In this document: in pieces, positions 1 to 14,630 of the stretch
Layout of the letters: each line of letters starts with the position of its first letter
How positions within the stretch are numbered: position 1 is the stretch's first letter
NCBI GenBank assembly: GCA_022818135.1
Contig: JAFMSR010000033.1
Span: 679,971-743,970, forward strand
Direction of reading: 5' to 3'
From: Saxidomus purpurata
Taxonomy: Eukaryota; Mollusca; Bivalvia; Venerida; Veneridae
Length of the DNA stretch: 64,000 bases
The notes under the pieces: generated by a model
Told to the model about the DNA's origin: nothing
Databases searched by the model: none
The model's input: the letters and a program-made list of their open reading frames with translations, nothing else
Translations under genes and position numbers: made by a program

Positions 1-3000
1 ATTAGAAGAGAGAACGCCAAACTTGCAAAAATAGGTAATATAAACGAAATATTATAACAGTCGGTTGATCTGTGGGGTCATATCTTTTGAGTTGGCTGTA
101 TAGTTCCGGATCGCCCGAAAGGCGGAGCCTCGAGTGTGATCCTGTTCTATGCAGCTAACGAGAAAAATACACTCGCAGATCAAAAGACTGTAATAGTATT
201 CCTTTTATTATATACCTTTACCGGATGGCATGTACAATTTTATATATTAAACGTTAATGTGTGCCATTTATGGCGAAAAGTCAACATAATGCGCTATTTT
301 CGTTTCACGTTTTATATGACGTCAATGACGTCACTTGCCTATTCCGTGTGTAGATAAACAAAGAACAGTAATAAAAAGTCAATGCAAATTGTAAATCATC
401 TATCAGGCTCATTTAATGCGAAAAAGATATAGTATTCATTTGTCTTCGAATGTGTTATGAAAAAGTAATGTGACGACAATATAACCAAACATATTTTACT
501 GCAGCAATGTGGACATAGTTTCCATTATTTAGCGTGGGAATATTATATGAATATGCGTAAGTGTACAACCTACACGGTAGACAACTAAGATACGCATAAT
601 TTCATCTGATACGGAAAATTTGATACCGGATGTTGTATTTTACTGCACAAATACTAAAGAAAATTCAGATAAACATTAATAGGCATATAATGAATGTTTA
701 TATCAAATGTTAATAGTTTACGCAATATCGTTTGTAAATGGACACAACTTATTGGTACCTATGTATGTAATGAAGTAAAAACAACTTAAACAACTGCCTT
801 GTAAGATAAAACATTATTCTTTGTCGTGAAATGAAATAAGTTATTCGACAATACAAATACATTGACACACATCATTTCATTTTGGAAATCGGATCCATGA
901 CCATGGACGTATGTCCCTAGAAGTATAAGTTTCAGCCAGAGGAAATAAAAAAATAGAGTAACAAATATGTGAGCTTACTTTATTTAAAATCCATACATAA
1001 GGTTTGTAAAGGTAGCACTTACACTAAAGATCCAAGCGTTATCACTCAGATTATTAATGTTTGTGCACATACATGTTATCTATTTTATTACATCTATTGA
1101 ATAAACGATGTTTGATATTATATGCATCGAACCTTGATAACTTGTACTCTGCTGAAAGCAAAGAAATTAAATGTTTATATATATAATTGCCTTGGAGACC
1201 AGTGCAGATCATGATCAATCCGTATAATAAGCAGGTATCGTTTTATGGAACAACCCATTCAACAATAAATGGTAATATCCAATTTAATCTAAATCATGTT
1301 TCCATTTATTTACTTTTGTCTTTCTGGAAATATATTGTTTATATTGGTATATAGAAAAAATATATGTATAACAATTCAAATCTTCACAAATAAACCACAC
1401 AAATCTGGGGTTTATGATATAGCAATGAAAGATGCATTTGCAGATTTTGCACACAAAAATGTAATTTCTTTTATAACAAATGCAACTGCATTCTTTGGCA
1501 ACTCAGAGAAACACACATATTACAGGAATCTATCTTACTCTTTTTCAGATTTTGGTGAGAAAAAATTAAAGTTTTTAAAACTGACTGAAATTAATATGGT
1601 TATGAACGAATCATCACATTAAAAAGGTTGTAGTATAAGTTCCTGTTAAGTATTTCTGCATTTTTGAAATTATGCAAACGCTTTGAAATTCCAATATAAA
1701 CATTTAGTGTAGTGATGCCGTCAAACCAAGCCCATCAACATTTTCAACAGATTTTCTAAGGTTGCTACATAGATTTGTATCTGTGTTGTTGATAGTAGTC
1801 ATTGTTTTTACATTTTATGTATTGGTGTATGATATTAGAGAAGTTGAATTTTTCACCGGAAACTGTGAACATGCACCTTTAAGTTGTTCTTCAGCTTGTT
1901 CTTTAACATGAAATTATGTCATTCAAATATACGAGCATCACTTTTGTAATTTATAGTTTATACAGCGTTTCAGCTCTTTTTTATGGTTGAACATACTTGA
2001 CATTAGTTCGGGCTAGCAGCATGACGCTATATTGACTGTATTTATCAGTCACTAGTGCAAAACGCTTTCGTTAAACGCTTGTGTACCGAACAAGGGTCCA
2101 CTATTATGGAAAATATATACGATAAGGCGATATATGCCTCTAGTGTCGATAAGTATTTTTAATAGGACAAAGTTTAATGTTGGAAATCGTATCAGTATCG
2201 ACATTCTTTCGTTACCAGTAATATTTATCATTGTCATAAGCGGTTTGATTTTAGATAGACGTTTTTAGTTAATCTCATCTACATTATTTCTATCTGTGAG
2301 TCCACCACGATATCTCGATAAATGTTTGTGTCAATCTGAATTTGAAAAATATTTTGGTAACTATGTTACATTTCATTAACTGTTACGTTTTTTTATTCAA
2401 TAGTGTATGATAAATCAAAGTAAGCACAATACATTGTTGTATACAAGCATTTACCATGGGAATACCGTCACACACATAGCACAGTTTTATGGCGATATAT
2501 TGAATCCCATTTAATGTTTCAGTTTAAAAATATTTTGATCAGACAATTCACTCAGCAACTTAAGTGTGTCTCTTTCCACCTGTGTATATTACATTGCTGG
2601 TACAACTCGCTATTCAAAAATTAGCATTTTTTCATAACGTTAATATTACTTTAAATGGCATTCTAATTGTTTCACTAACAAAATTGTAAGAGCTATAAAG
2701 TTAAACGTTTATCCGTTTGGATAAGTGTATACTCTTTGTGGGATGATAAACATCAAAGGGTATTTCCGAGATCACGACATTGCATTATTAACCTGTATTG
2801 AAACTGTAAATATTGATTTTCTTCCTCAATAGGCCTCTAAATTACATCCAATCTTGCAATAGATGAGACCATAATACATTTTTAAAAAGTATGGCCGTTG
2901 CTTATTTATGCCTTAAAATAAGAAATTTTGCTGTTCTTTTGTAAAGTCCCGATGAACGATAAGTCCCACATGAAATGCAAATGACAAAGTATATCACGTA

Positions 3001-3176
3001 AACAAGTGGTTTAAACAGTAACGTTACTGTATCACCACGCCTCACTCGAAAAAGACACTAAAGCAATAAGTCATTTCATTGACAAGATTTGTCATACTTT
3101 ATATCACTTTGATGCACCTTGTAATCTGCTAAATAATAAAATACATAAAAAGTATGTTCAACATTGCAAATACATG
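1..3176. other. Gene-free AT-rich stretch
   Basis: No coding region, RNA gene or element end could be supported. The longest plus-strand frame (1296-1622, 108 codons) is AT-rich, has no recognisable domain and no supporting splice signals. Positions about 1660-1780 resemble short pieces of the EGF-Ig2 intron of genes A (about 9960-10030) and B (about 36776-36860), so this part carries a dispersed repeat or a relic of that intron. Confidence 0.4.
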
Positions 3177-3178
3177 TA

Positions 3179-4316
3179 TACTCAGCAAAACAAGAAACGT
3201 CCCTGTTTTATAGCCGGTGAAGCTTTTTCTGTGTAGTTGCTACATGTTCAATGTACATGTATTTTAAACCCTGGCGATGTTCAGAATACGATCGTGTACA
3301 GTTTACCCGATACGCACGGTTTACATATCGGCCAGTAACCGGAACGGTCATTTGCACGTTTTGCACGTGCACGCTATACATGTCATCCATATGTTGATTC
3401 AGTTCATGTCGTACCATTCATGCGATAGGGGCTATTCTGAAAATTAAATTTTTTCTTTAAATTTTCACTGCTTTCGATATGCCACGGCTTTCCGAAAACG
3501 AGCGAAATCAGGCAATTGGGATGCTTGCGGGTGGAATGTCCGCCAGGGTAGTCGCGCATCGGTTCGGGTGCTGTCGGAAGACGATTGACCGTCTTGCAGC
3601 CCGGTATAAGCATACTGGGGCTGTTCACGACCGGCAGCGACCTGGTAGGCCTCGTGTTACGACGGCTAGAGCCGATCGTTTCATTACGTTGGCGCACTTA
3701 CGTCAACGTCAATTGGCAGCCACAGTCACTGCTAGGCAATACGGTGTCTTAGGGCAGACCACTCGCAACCGGTTGCGTCGTAACGCCCAACCAATCAGGG
3801 CACGCCGCCCGTACACTGGTCAGATAATGACCCAACGTCACCGTGCTGCCAGGCTGTTATGGGCGCGACGTCATCTGAACTGGAGAAGGGCTGACTGGAA
3901 CCGAGTTTTGTTCACCGATGAATCTCGGTTCACAGTTAGTCATGCTGACGGAAGATTACGGGTATACAGGCGTAAAAATGAAAGATTCGCCGATTGTTGC
4001 ATTGTTGAGAATAACAGGTTTGGGGGAGGGAGCGTAATGGTCTGGGTTTACTGGATGTGCCACATTTCGTATTGAAATTCCATCTCTAAACATTCAATAA
4101 CACCTTTCTGAGTTTTTGTGATTTTTTTATTTTGACCCCTACCTCTCTTGACCGGTTATCTCTCGAAAAGTTAACAAGATAGCCAGATGCAATTAATTGG
4201 TTTTGATACAGAAATGAATGAACTTGTTTTTCTATTTTGATTCATAAAAGTAACCCTTTTGGTTTTCGATAAATCTTTCATGAAATATGGAGGTACGTCT
4301 CTATTTTTGCTGAGTA
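3179..4316 (+). mobile_element. Tc1-like DNA transposon, internally deleted
   Basis: Terminal inverted repeats are visible: the left end begins TACTCAGCAAAACAAGAAAC and the right end, read on the other strand, begins TACTCAGCAAAAATAGAGAC, with TA dinucleotides at both borders as expected for the TA target of Tc1/mariner elements. The element is about 1.14 kb, shorter than a usual Tc1 element of about 1.6 kb. The missing length corresponds to the 3' part of the transposase. The body is GC- and CpG-richer than the flanks, which fits a fairly young copy. Confidence 0.88.
3479..4075 (+). pseudogene. Tc1-like transposase, truncated by internal deletion
   Basis: A 198-codon frame begins MPRLSENERNQAIGML, with an N-terminal helix-turn-helix (residues about 5-50, including the AHRFGCCRKTIDRL region) and a second DNA-binding segment with the RPGRPR hinge. 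It continues to the first catalytic aspartate in the LFTDESRF motif. Homology stops abruptly after GGGSVMVW, and the next codons run into 3'-flank sequence and a stop. The second Asp and the third acidic residue of the DDE triad are therefore absent. The frame is otherwise uninterrupted, so the element lost function by one deletion rather than by decay. It cannot be an active transposase; ends and DNA-binding domain are intact, so mobilisation by a relative in trans would be possible in principle. Confidence 0.88.
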
Positions 4317-4318
4317 TA

Positions 4319-7300
4319 GTTACAATAAATTATTACGGTTATCTGAATCTTATTATTTTTCTATATAAAAAGGTACACATATTTGTATGAGAGTTATGTA
4401 TGCTGGTTTAGGTCAGTTTCGTTATCAGGACAAGAGTTTTAAACTTTTAATATTCTTTCAATGATACCTAGTGGGACTACTACTTATTTTGTTAAGTCAT
4501 TATTTCCACGAGCGGGAATGCGTTTTAACACTACCAATGAGATGATGCAAAGATTAATGCAGAACGGAGTCAGATAATATTTGTTTTGAATTCCAATGCT
4601 ACAAAATGAAAAACAAATACTGACAGAAACATTATCAGAAGCAATTAATAGCGAACGGCTATTATGTTTTGACCACTGCATTTTCGTGTCTGGCTATTTG
4701 GTTTAAAACGTATGGTAAACCAAAACCACAACCATAACATTTTTTTTTAAATCGCCAAACCGATAAGTTATTTGCTTATAAAATAAACATTTCCCTTTTC
4801 TTGAAAGCCTTGATAACAATTATATATAAACGCACTCATAACTGTACACAATATCATACGGATAAAGAATATGATAAATTACAGTTTGTACGGTATGGAA
4901 ATTACAATGGTTAGCAAATGTTCAGTCGTTAAACCATGTACTATCTCCGAAGTTTGATGACAACCAATTGATAAGATAATACTTCGCAAGCGTTATGAAA
5001 GAGGGACATTAATCTCTAAAAACCAGTTTCTAAATAGCAAGCTGAATATATATACATTTTTCAAAGAAGATAACCGCGACATGGAGAAATAATACCTTTC
5101 GATACGTATGTTTGGATGTTTATTTAATTTTGAAATCAATGCATGTAAGTTGCAATGCATCACATGACCACATGAACGCGTATGGTCAAAAATGCTCATG
5201 GTCCAATTTATAACAATAAAAATAATTCTTCATATAAATTCTTTATTTCCTGGAAAAAAATCATTATGGTTCCACATAAAGTCCAATATAAGAAGTCTTA
5301 TATACAGTAATGCCTTCTTTTAACAGATTAAACAGCAATCAACATAACAAACCCTTTTTGCATGAACAAAATCAACTGAATGAATGTTTAATGTCTAGAT
5401 ATAATATATTATATATTATGGCTTATAACTTTTAATTTAATTCACGCTTAGGCAGAAGTTAAAAAATATATTGATTTTCTAAAGATATTTACAAAAAAGA
5501 TTTCATCAGAAAATGAGAAGAATAAATGCATCATTTAAATTACATACGATAATAATAATTTGAAACATACTACCCAAACAAAAATGAGTGATTGCGCCAA
5601 GTAGTTCTTACTCGTATTTATGCATTTCAAAGAACGTACAGTGTGAACCGAATGATTTTCAATAGGAGAATCGCAACAGATTTCAGGACTAATTAAACCG
5701 ATTAAAAAAGTTAGCGGAACTTGCCATGAATATAGTACATCGCAGTGAGATGAAGCACGCGCAACTTTCGTCCGAATTGTAAGAGTTATTCCCCTCTAGT
5801 TGTTTTTTCTTAAAAGTCGTCAAAAGTAATTAAGAATCACTTTTCAATGGAATAATTGCTTCTGACAAATGACATATTTTTCTCTGAAGCCATGTTCTTG
5901 TATGTATCGCTGTTTATTTAATCGTGTCACCTAATTTCCGGGCAGCTTTTTTAAATTTTAGATGTACATGTTAGTTTATCTTGATTCACTTAACTAACCA
6001 ACCATTTATAATGCTTAGGCGCATACCTAAAGACAAAGCAGCAATAGTTGTCAGGTGATTGATGGCAAGGCAACCTCAATGTCAAGTGGCATTACGCACA
6101 TGGTGTAAGATCATCGGATGTAATTCCTATTGAACATGCATGAGATGTGCTTCAACATTTTGTTTCAACCCGCCGACCTAACCAGGTAACGAAGGTTTAG
6201 ATCGCTGCTGCATTTGTTGACGACACTCAAACAAACAATAGAAAACTCATCGACAGTTTTCTAACTCGAATATTGAGTATTATTTCTGTACGAGGGGGCA
6301 AACGTGTTTCTAATTGCCTAAAAATCTTATCTATATAACGTTTATGCCTAGTTGTGTATAAATGAATTGTTTGCATATTCAGTAATTCTATACTATCAAC
6401 ATTGGACTATATATTGAAAATAAAAATACAACACATAAGAGAGGTTTTCATCTTGTCTTTCTCGAAAGACGTTAAGATTCTTGAGTGTGCAGTCAATGTA
6501 AAAACTATGTCCTCTGAAACCGCTGGTTGACAGTCTATTCCAATTAGCTCAAATAATGTGATGATTAAGCTTTCTATTATCGACACATGCATCCTTTACC
6601 CTCGTCCCTCCATTTCCCTACCACTCCTGTTCACTGCAGTAGCTTTAAATACATTCTACAAATGTATGTAAGCTTACCAACTTATTCTACTTACCTACTG
6701 ATCACATGTTTATAGTGACAGTGTATATAAATACAAGATTTGAAACAATTCTATTTCACCTATCGCATTTCCGGGATTCTCTTATACTCTATCAGTGTTT
6801 AACATAGTACGAATACGTAAACTTTAAGGCACCCAGCTACGTTGTTTATCGATCGTCTAAAAATGTACCAGTCGTTTCCATTGTGCGGCACAGTCAAGTA
6901 TGCGATGTTAAAGGTTGACTATTAGCCTATATTGATTATCATTTTCCGCAGAAAACGCCGACAAAATATGGATGTGGTCTCACATCTCCCGCCAGTTCTC
7001 ATACTAGACAAAACCCACACTGTAAACTTAAATTTACCCCGCGTATGCTATTGATATAATGCAATGCGGGAACCCTATTTTGGAAACGTCATGCATACTC
7101 TAGATGTGGTTTGTGCAGATTTTTTCTCAAAATTATCTAAATCCAATCGTATTCGATGCAGTTTAGAGTGGGATTTGATTCAGTTAATCGCTTTGCTTTG
7201 GAAAAACCGTGTGAGTTATTTCTTATTTACACAAATGCCTTAAGTATGCGATTGGTGTTTTCCGTTGTTTTAAATCTTGTATTCGTGTATCTGCCGTACA

Positions 7301-7849
7301 ACATAGAACCAGTATACCTAGCAACTATGTACCACACTAACCCCTGGACGATGAGGACAAAATACTTACAATCGTTTCTTTTTTCTGGAAATGCTTTTTA
7401 TAATTCGATTGTGTTTCGCACAAATAAGAAATAATTGGAAAATGTACAAAACAAATTGTTTTGGAAATTAGAAGTCTTTAAGAGGGTGTAGCGTTTTCCT
7501 CGCATATTCTATATGTAACACTTAAGAGTTCTTGTATATTCTATATTAAAATATAATAATCGCTTTTCTATTAAACGAATTGTAACAATTTAATTTTATG
7601 AGTATAATTAATAATGTAGTAGATGTTTTATGACAATTGGTACAACCCTTTTGAAAATAAAGCCCGTGGGTAGGGGCTATAAAACCTATATATTACTTCT
7701 TTGAAATCTGAATTGTATTTGATCTAGTTACACAAAGAAGTCAATGGTCCCTAACCAAAACTGCTTAAGGAACACTGATTTTTTAAAAAAGAGACCCCAC
7801 TTGGATTAAGCTCTTTTTAATATCAGTTTTATAAAAACAACGGCATAAT
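4319..7849. other. Intergenic region with old repeats
   Basis: No gene could be supported. At about 5215-5300 the reverse strand carries GGAAATAAAGAATTTATATG followed by an AT-rich stretch, resembling the 3' tail of the LINEs elsewhere in the window. The same arrangement lies at about 26570-26650, marking the left part of the large duplication. Positions 5880-6120 match 30425-30780, and 6597-7340 partly matches 16560-17070 (shared cores such as CTACTTACCTACTGATCACA), so this is duplicated non-coding DNA. Confidence 0.45.
6597..7340. repeat. Dispersed non-coding repeat, copy 1
   Basis: Two blocks recur at 16560-17090 in gene A intron 1: the CTACTTACCTACTGATCACA block (about 6690 and 16970) and a block centred on CCGTACAACAT (about 7295, 16622 and 17020). 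No coding potential was recognised. Confidence 0.45.
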
Positions 7850-7855
7850 TTTATT
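7850..7855 (-). promoter_or_regulatory. Possible polyadenylation signal, gene A
   Basis: AATAAA on the minus strand about 500 bases downstream of the gene A stop codon. It is the nearest obvious candidate, but the motif is common in AT-rich DNA, and the 3' end is not otherwise marked. Confidence 0.25.
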
Positions 7856-8352
7856 TCATTTCACACATATTAACAACTCATAAATTAAGTAAATGTATAT
7901 ACATGTATCAACAATTTAGCCAAGTCACAAAACTATAATTATAATAATTTACAAAATTATGCATGCTTGCTCACGTGTTTCTCTAAAATTGTCAAAGGTA
8001 GCAAAGTGCCATAGCAACTGCTGTGAAAAAAAAACAAGTAAAATGAAATAAAAGATAACTTAACAATAATTTGATATTCGGAGAGAACGCGAATAAAATG
8101 TATAATTGAAAGCCGAATACAATACAGAAAACCGAAACAAAATCTTATCATAAATGCAGTACATTTATGATGTGAATTAGAATATGCTTTGATCCGCATA
8201 ATGAAACATAGTAATTTTGCTAATATTTTACAAAAAACGTACAACGTAACTCATACTCCTTTAATGGTTTCTGAAAAGTCGCGAAGCATTGTTTTGTCAC
8301 GTACGAAGCAATTCTGTATATCAACATGTTACCAATTCTGTTGTAGAGCTTG

Positions 8353-8408
8353 CTAAAATCCACTGACTTCTTCATATTCATTGATGTTGCTTTCTGGTCC
8401 TCGTAGAT
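8353..8408 (-). CDS. Gene A exon 7: C-terminal tail and stop
   Basis: The 56-base exon has acceptor TTGTAG. It encodes 18 codons ending NEYEEVSGF and TAG. YEEV resembles the pYEEI-type motif preferred by Src-family SH2 domains. Gene B has the matching exon ending KVSGF, which supports this short exon despite its size. Confidence 0.8.
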
Positions 8409-11400
8409 CTACAATTACATATTTGACTCGACGTGTAAATAATAAGTATAGCATATATGGTTAATATTATATTACAATTCAAATTGGCAACATTGAACGT
8501 AATTGCATAATAGTAGGAAAATATGAAGACCGTTAATTAAACATTGATATTGAATGTTTTTGGTGATTACCATTAACGTTGTCTAATGTGTCGTATGCTG
8601 GTGTTTCTGTTGGAGTAACATACAGATCTGGTGTAGTGTACAAGTTTTTACCTCTGGACCTGCAATGGAGCAAGATGACAATAATTATGCTACACTGCTT
8701 ACCTTCTCGTTTTGTCTGTGCAACATTGATAAAGAATGTTTACTCGATTCCGCATCCTCCTGGATGGGCGGCAGACACCTTAACCTCTACGCCACCGCTC
8801 CCCTTGCAAATGTTGTTTATGGAATAATAAAACCTTTTTTTCAGGCTCTTTGCATGTAGAGACAAATTCGTGTGATGTAAGAATTATTGATATATAACGA
8901 ATAAAAACAGAATGTTACAAAATGAGCCTTCTTGTTAGTTATACATTTTGTATTGAATTTCGTTACCTATGTTTATGACGTGACCTATATACTACGAAAC
9001 CAATTATTGCTGCTACGACAAGCAATGCGACAGTGACACCAGCAGTTACTCCTGGTATTAATAATTTGTTCTCCACTTCAGAACCAGCTGCAAAACAAGA
9101 AGAACATCACTTTAAAGCTTTGCTTATTTAAGATAACTGCAAACATTTTTCCAAACATGTATATTATTATTAGCATTATTTGCGACGCTTTAAGGTTTTT
9201 GCATGCTTCCATTGTAAAGTTGTATGTGAATGTTTAACAAAATTACTGCATATTTGCTTCTGATATTCTAAAACGTCCGCTATGTAACAGTAACACTATC
9301 TGTTTTAGTTAGAGGTTGGAGGTATACAGTGACTTACCGAAATGCCATTCAAAATAATTAATCATTTCGTAAAGCTACGAATCGATACCTTCGTTACATT
9401 GCGGACCACCATATCCACTTCTGCATTTACCAGGACATTTGCCTTGATTGCGTGTACAGGTTCCCTCTGCACAGTAACATTTCTCGCTGCACTCCCCACC
9501 GAATGTGTCTTGAGGACATTCTAGCAACAACAAGCAAATGCATTGAATTTATATTCCCCTGACAAATGAAGCAATTAACTGATAAAGAACAACTGGAAAA
9601 TTCATTGCTTGTCTCTTTAAGAAAATATTTTTTTCTTAAATTTCATAATTACACTGTTGCCTCATTTTTGAGGAATGACATCTTTATTCACCACCGCCGA
9701 ACTATATGTTAACATGGATATGGAATTTCAGAAGCGTTTGTAATGCTTTACAAACATATATATACTGGAAACTTTTTGTTCTATTATTCCTTCTAAACTA
9801 TATTATGTTCGGAGAACTTTGTTTTTTCGCTAAAATATTAGAACTAGCAGCTTTAAAGTGATGTAGTAACTTTCTAACATAATTATTCTATATAGAAACT
9901 GAAGAATACTTGTTGTCTGAAACAAGTAGTACTGATTTGATTTTACTCACAGCAGTTATGATCTTTCTATGTCAAACCAAGCTCGCTAACTGTTTCAACA
10001 TATTTTCTCAAATCTGCTACATGTTATCAAAGATACATTATTTCATATAAATAATTGAAAGATGTAAAATGTAGACCACTGACTGCCAATAAAGTAATTG
10101 ATTTTAGATATCTAAAATATAAAAAAGAATCAGTTAAAATTTCTTTGTATTACTTTATGTCGAATTTTCAGAGAATAGCACGAACTATTCTTATCCACAC
10201 TTCCGTCGCCATCACTTCGTGTTTAAGTTGTGCATGCCATGTCCTATCTTCCAAATTATTGCAAGTAATAGGTTTAACAAATCTTAAAAGTAGTGACTTA
10301 AACTCGATATTTGTCTGTAATAATAGTGTCTGTTGATCGATCATTTCAATGCCTAAATACACAGTTTTAAGCGTGTTCTGTGTGGCGTATAAACTTAATT
10401 GTGTATGCACGGTTCTTTTTGCTGATTATGTGTAAAAGCATTACCTTTACATGATATGATATTTCAGGCACAGTATGAATTTTGACTGCTTTTTGTTGTG
10501 TGTAGGTCTAGTTTTTATTTGAAGAATGCTGCATTTATTACTTTCGTTTTATAAAAGGGAAGAAAATGAACTGTTGTCTATGGAATGTGAAGTTTACAAA
10601 ATCTCCTGTAAAGAGTTAATTACACCAACCATTGTCTGAAAATACTAAGTATTTCATGTACCTATTTTAAAATAAACTACAACATTAAAAATGCTTCAGA
10701 AACATAATATCGACAAACAAGTGAGCAGAAGTTTGGTTTGGGACTTGAACTCAACTTACACAATTACAAGGTTATCGACCTAATCCCTACACCACTGAGT
10801 CTGACTAGAATAATGAGGGGAAAGTTAGCTAATAATATATTATATAAAGTAAAGGCAATTGAAGAGAATTCATTTGAAGGTTCTTCGTTATAGGTTGAAA
10901 TCTTGATAAAGACTTCATCGTTTTCCATAAATATTTGCTTTGCTTCAATTGCTTTTGCCTTTCCTGGTGGTTTAAATCAGTTGAGCTCAGCCCTTGACAG
11001 TATGAAGGCCTTTTTCTAAGGTCATTTATGATACGCGTTTCTTTTAAGCGGACTAATCAACACCACATCATGTGTATAGAAACAATTTTGTTCTTTCAGT
11101 TTATTAGAAAGACTTTGTTACTTAATGAAAAGAAAATAATAGTCTAGATCTAGTCTACGAAATAAAAACACAATACGTACCAACAAGAACATCTAGATGA
11201 TACTCTAACCTACTTGGAGTCGTGTAACTTCCTCCTGGTGCGGATGGAGATGAAGGATACCCGCTGACAGTAACGTAACATCGAAACGAAAGGGGGTGTG
11301 CAGATTCATAGGCAGTGATGTTGTATGATAATGTTGCTGTTCGTGTGTAATCACACTGGCCATCGCTAAGAGCAGTGCCATCATTGATTGTATAAGCATC

Positions 11401-14400
11401 ACCAATGGCGGCTATATATCCGGATCCCGTTTCTGATGACATTTCCCACCTTATCTGAGTTGTATCTATACTGCCTATGCTCGCTACACATGTAAGTTGT
11501 AACATATCGCCAATATTGAACTCGGCTTTGTTCGATAAGCTGCCTCCATCTACTAATTGCCCATTTTTCTTCCCTTGCAGTGAAGTCATTTTTGGCAACA
11601 CTGGACAAAATATGTTTATACATTACTGCAAATACGTACAACTAACAATTACGTGATGTTGGCTGTGTCACTATGAACAATGGACTGACATCAGCAAAAT
11701 ATAGAACTATTACTTAATGTGATGTAAACAAACAAAAAAACAAAGGACAATCACTCTGTAAAATAAATCCGGATAAAACTCTCACAAGGATGAGTTTGGC
11801 CAAGAGTTTCAGAGATGAAGTTCGAACAAGATGGTGCCTGCGGACAAACTGAATCAAGTTTATCCGCCTTCAAAGAGTGGGGGTGAAGTTGTTAACATAT
11901 TGTAACCATTCTAAAGAGTCTTAATTGAAATCCAACCATGTTTAAAGTCAAGTTACCAACCCCTATATTAACGAACAATTTTGTATATTGCAAGAACCAA
12001 CCAGCATTCTCTCAAGTATATTTATAGATTCTTAACCTAATACATTTCAGACTGGAAAGAATTTTGTGTTCTCAAAATATGTATTCCATAATCTGCAACT
12101 GCATGTGTGAAATGGCTGGCGATGCACAAGAGGTTGCTACCAAAACAGTTGCTTTCATAATCATTTATTATCATTTACCATGCCAACAGTTTCATTATAA
12201 TTCATTAACCATGCGGACATTTTTCTAATCATTCATTTACCATGCTAGCAAAGGTCAATTATAAATCCTCTTTCATCAATCTGAGTAAAGCAATCGATTC
12301 ATTCTTCAGATGAGATGAATTATATCAGATTGGTTCTTTACCTGACTAATCTTCACCGGTGCCTCACTCCTGTTGATAACAATATCATATCAGTTTAATA
12401 CATGTGATAACTGATAAATATATTAATTGATAAACTTACCAAAAACCTCAAGGGTAGCGTTTTGACGTAACGAAGAAGTAACAAGGAAACTGGTTTCATA
12501 AGTATAGTCACACGTATAAAGTCTGGCATCACTGCAGTCTATTTTCTGTATACTCATAGTCACTTGAAGGTATGGTTGGATACCACTTTTATCCCCTGAC
12601 ACTATAAACTCTCTATTATTTGTTATTTGATCACCTAATCTCGCCTCATCTAAATTAGTATCTGGATTGTGTACAAAAGATGTAAAATGTTGAAACTGAT
12701 TGGAACCTTGGTGTGTTTCTCGCAAAATCTTTATGTTATATACCTTGTTAACATCAGCTTCATTGACAGAACACTTCAGTGTTAACCTCCCTGAGACTGT
12801 ATCATCTTTAACAACTCTGGCTGGGCTCGAGATAAAATATATGCCAGTACCTGAAAACAAGAAACACCAACGTTTTTTCAAAAAAGTACAATGTGAGTGT
12901 ATCATGTACTCCATCGTATCACGCTCAGGAATTAGAAAGAGAATTTAGTACAACTTTAATTTTCACCTCTGTTTGTCATTCAACGAAATCAGACTACAAA
13001 ATGTATGGTCTTTTTTCATTTACTAATTATTTCATGCAACAGCAATACAACAATACTAAACTACGTTAAATTCCGTTCATCATATTCCTTTATTAGTTAT
13101 CGTGAAGGATTTCTTTGCAATATGAAATACCCCCTTATCCAATGAAACCAATGGGGAATATTCAAATTCAGTGGAAGCCGTTGAATTTCGACAGGATAAT
13201 TTAACAAAAAGTGTTTAAAACAAGTGACGTCACTCGTAAGTGACGAATGCCCCCAAGTAGTGACGTTTCAATATTACTCTTGTTCACTTCACAAAATAAC
13301 CAATATTTAAAGTTTTGAGTGAGAATTATACACAACAAGAACTGTCACTTTTATGGCCCTGGCCTTCATTGTGTGGACCTAATTTCTTGCTCGTTACACT
13401 ATCTTTATGTGATCAACATTTTTCGAATTTATTATAAAATTTGATGTATTATTATAGATCGAGAAAAAGTCTGAACAGAGAAAACTGTTTATAGACACAG
13501 TCAGTTAATGAGAAATTCATTTTTCGCATGACAAGTCTCCATGCTCTCAACATTTTGCGCCATGTAGTTTTAAAGTCCGGACACCAATGTGTGCAAAAAA
13601 ATGTATACATGATTCTATGACATTTTAACTTGTAAATGTTACCTTGACCTTTAAGAAAGGAGTACAGGGCTTCCACGCAACATATCATATTCAGGTAGTT
13701 TTAAAATCCTTCAATGCAAACATGAGATACAGTCCAACCAGACATGAGTGTGTGAATATATACTGGGCCCGTTACCTTTGAACTGTTAGTATGATATTGA
13801 CCTTTGATGCTGGGCCGTCTTGTGCGTTGCAGTGTTTAATGTACCAATATTTCAATCAATGTCAAGAATGCGTGTGCCTAGTTTTCATTTCTCTATATGG
13901 CCAGCGCAGTCTATGGCACGAAATGATCAGTGTAAGGCAAAAGAAATACTCCCGACTTGCACTCAGTTTGCATTATATATGATCAATCCTACATCCCGAT
14001 ATATCGGTGGGCTGATTAATATGCTGAAGGAGACCATGATCGAAGCACCGAATTCTTATTTGTGTTCAAATTATTGCAGGGCCGCAAAAGCGACCCGCTA
14101 CATGTAGTTTGCGTGGTTGAAAATGTAACATGTAAGTGAAGTAGTTTATAGTTTTCTTCTGTCTCTAAAGTTTGTTAAGTTAATTAGCATCTCTCAATTC
14201 AAAATATTCACATGAAAGCTTTGTTTGTATGTCCGTTGTTATACGTAGTATTACAGTTTTTCTGGTCTTACTTACTGTAACGTGGAATTTATTGAAACCA
14301 AATTTCTGCAAAAAAACCCCAAAAAAACCCAGTGGATCTGAGATTGGGCTGTTTGTAAGCTACAAGCAAATGATGTTAAGTTAAAAAGTGTTCTTTACAT

Positions 14401-14591
14401 CACCTGTATTCTAACTTCTGTGGTGAGACTACATTACTATGCACATTCAAGTCAAAAACAAATGTGCTATACATCACCTGTATTTTTATTTCTATGGTAA
14501 AAACAAAAATAATATCAAACAGGGAATGCCACGTACCAAAAACGCAGCCTCCCCAAAACGAGCCCCACATCACCCAGAAGTGCACACCACC

Positions 14592-14630
<39 letters not shown>

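Noticed and set aside
8353..8659. Canonical ITIM or ITAM in the gene A tail
   Set aside because: Position -2 of AYDTL is Pro and of EYEEV is Asn, and the YxxPhi spacing is about 15 residues. Only YxxL/YxxV-type motifs can be claimed.
12700..12948. Plus-strand frames opposite the Ig1 exons (here and at 45737-45940)
   Set aside because: Antisense shadows of conserved exons; no own signals.
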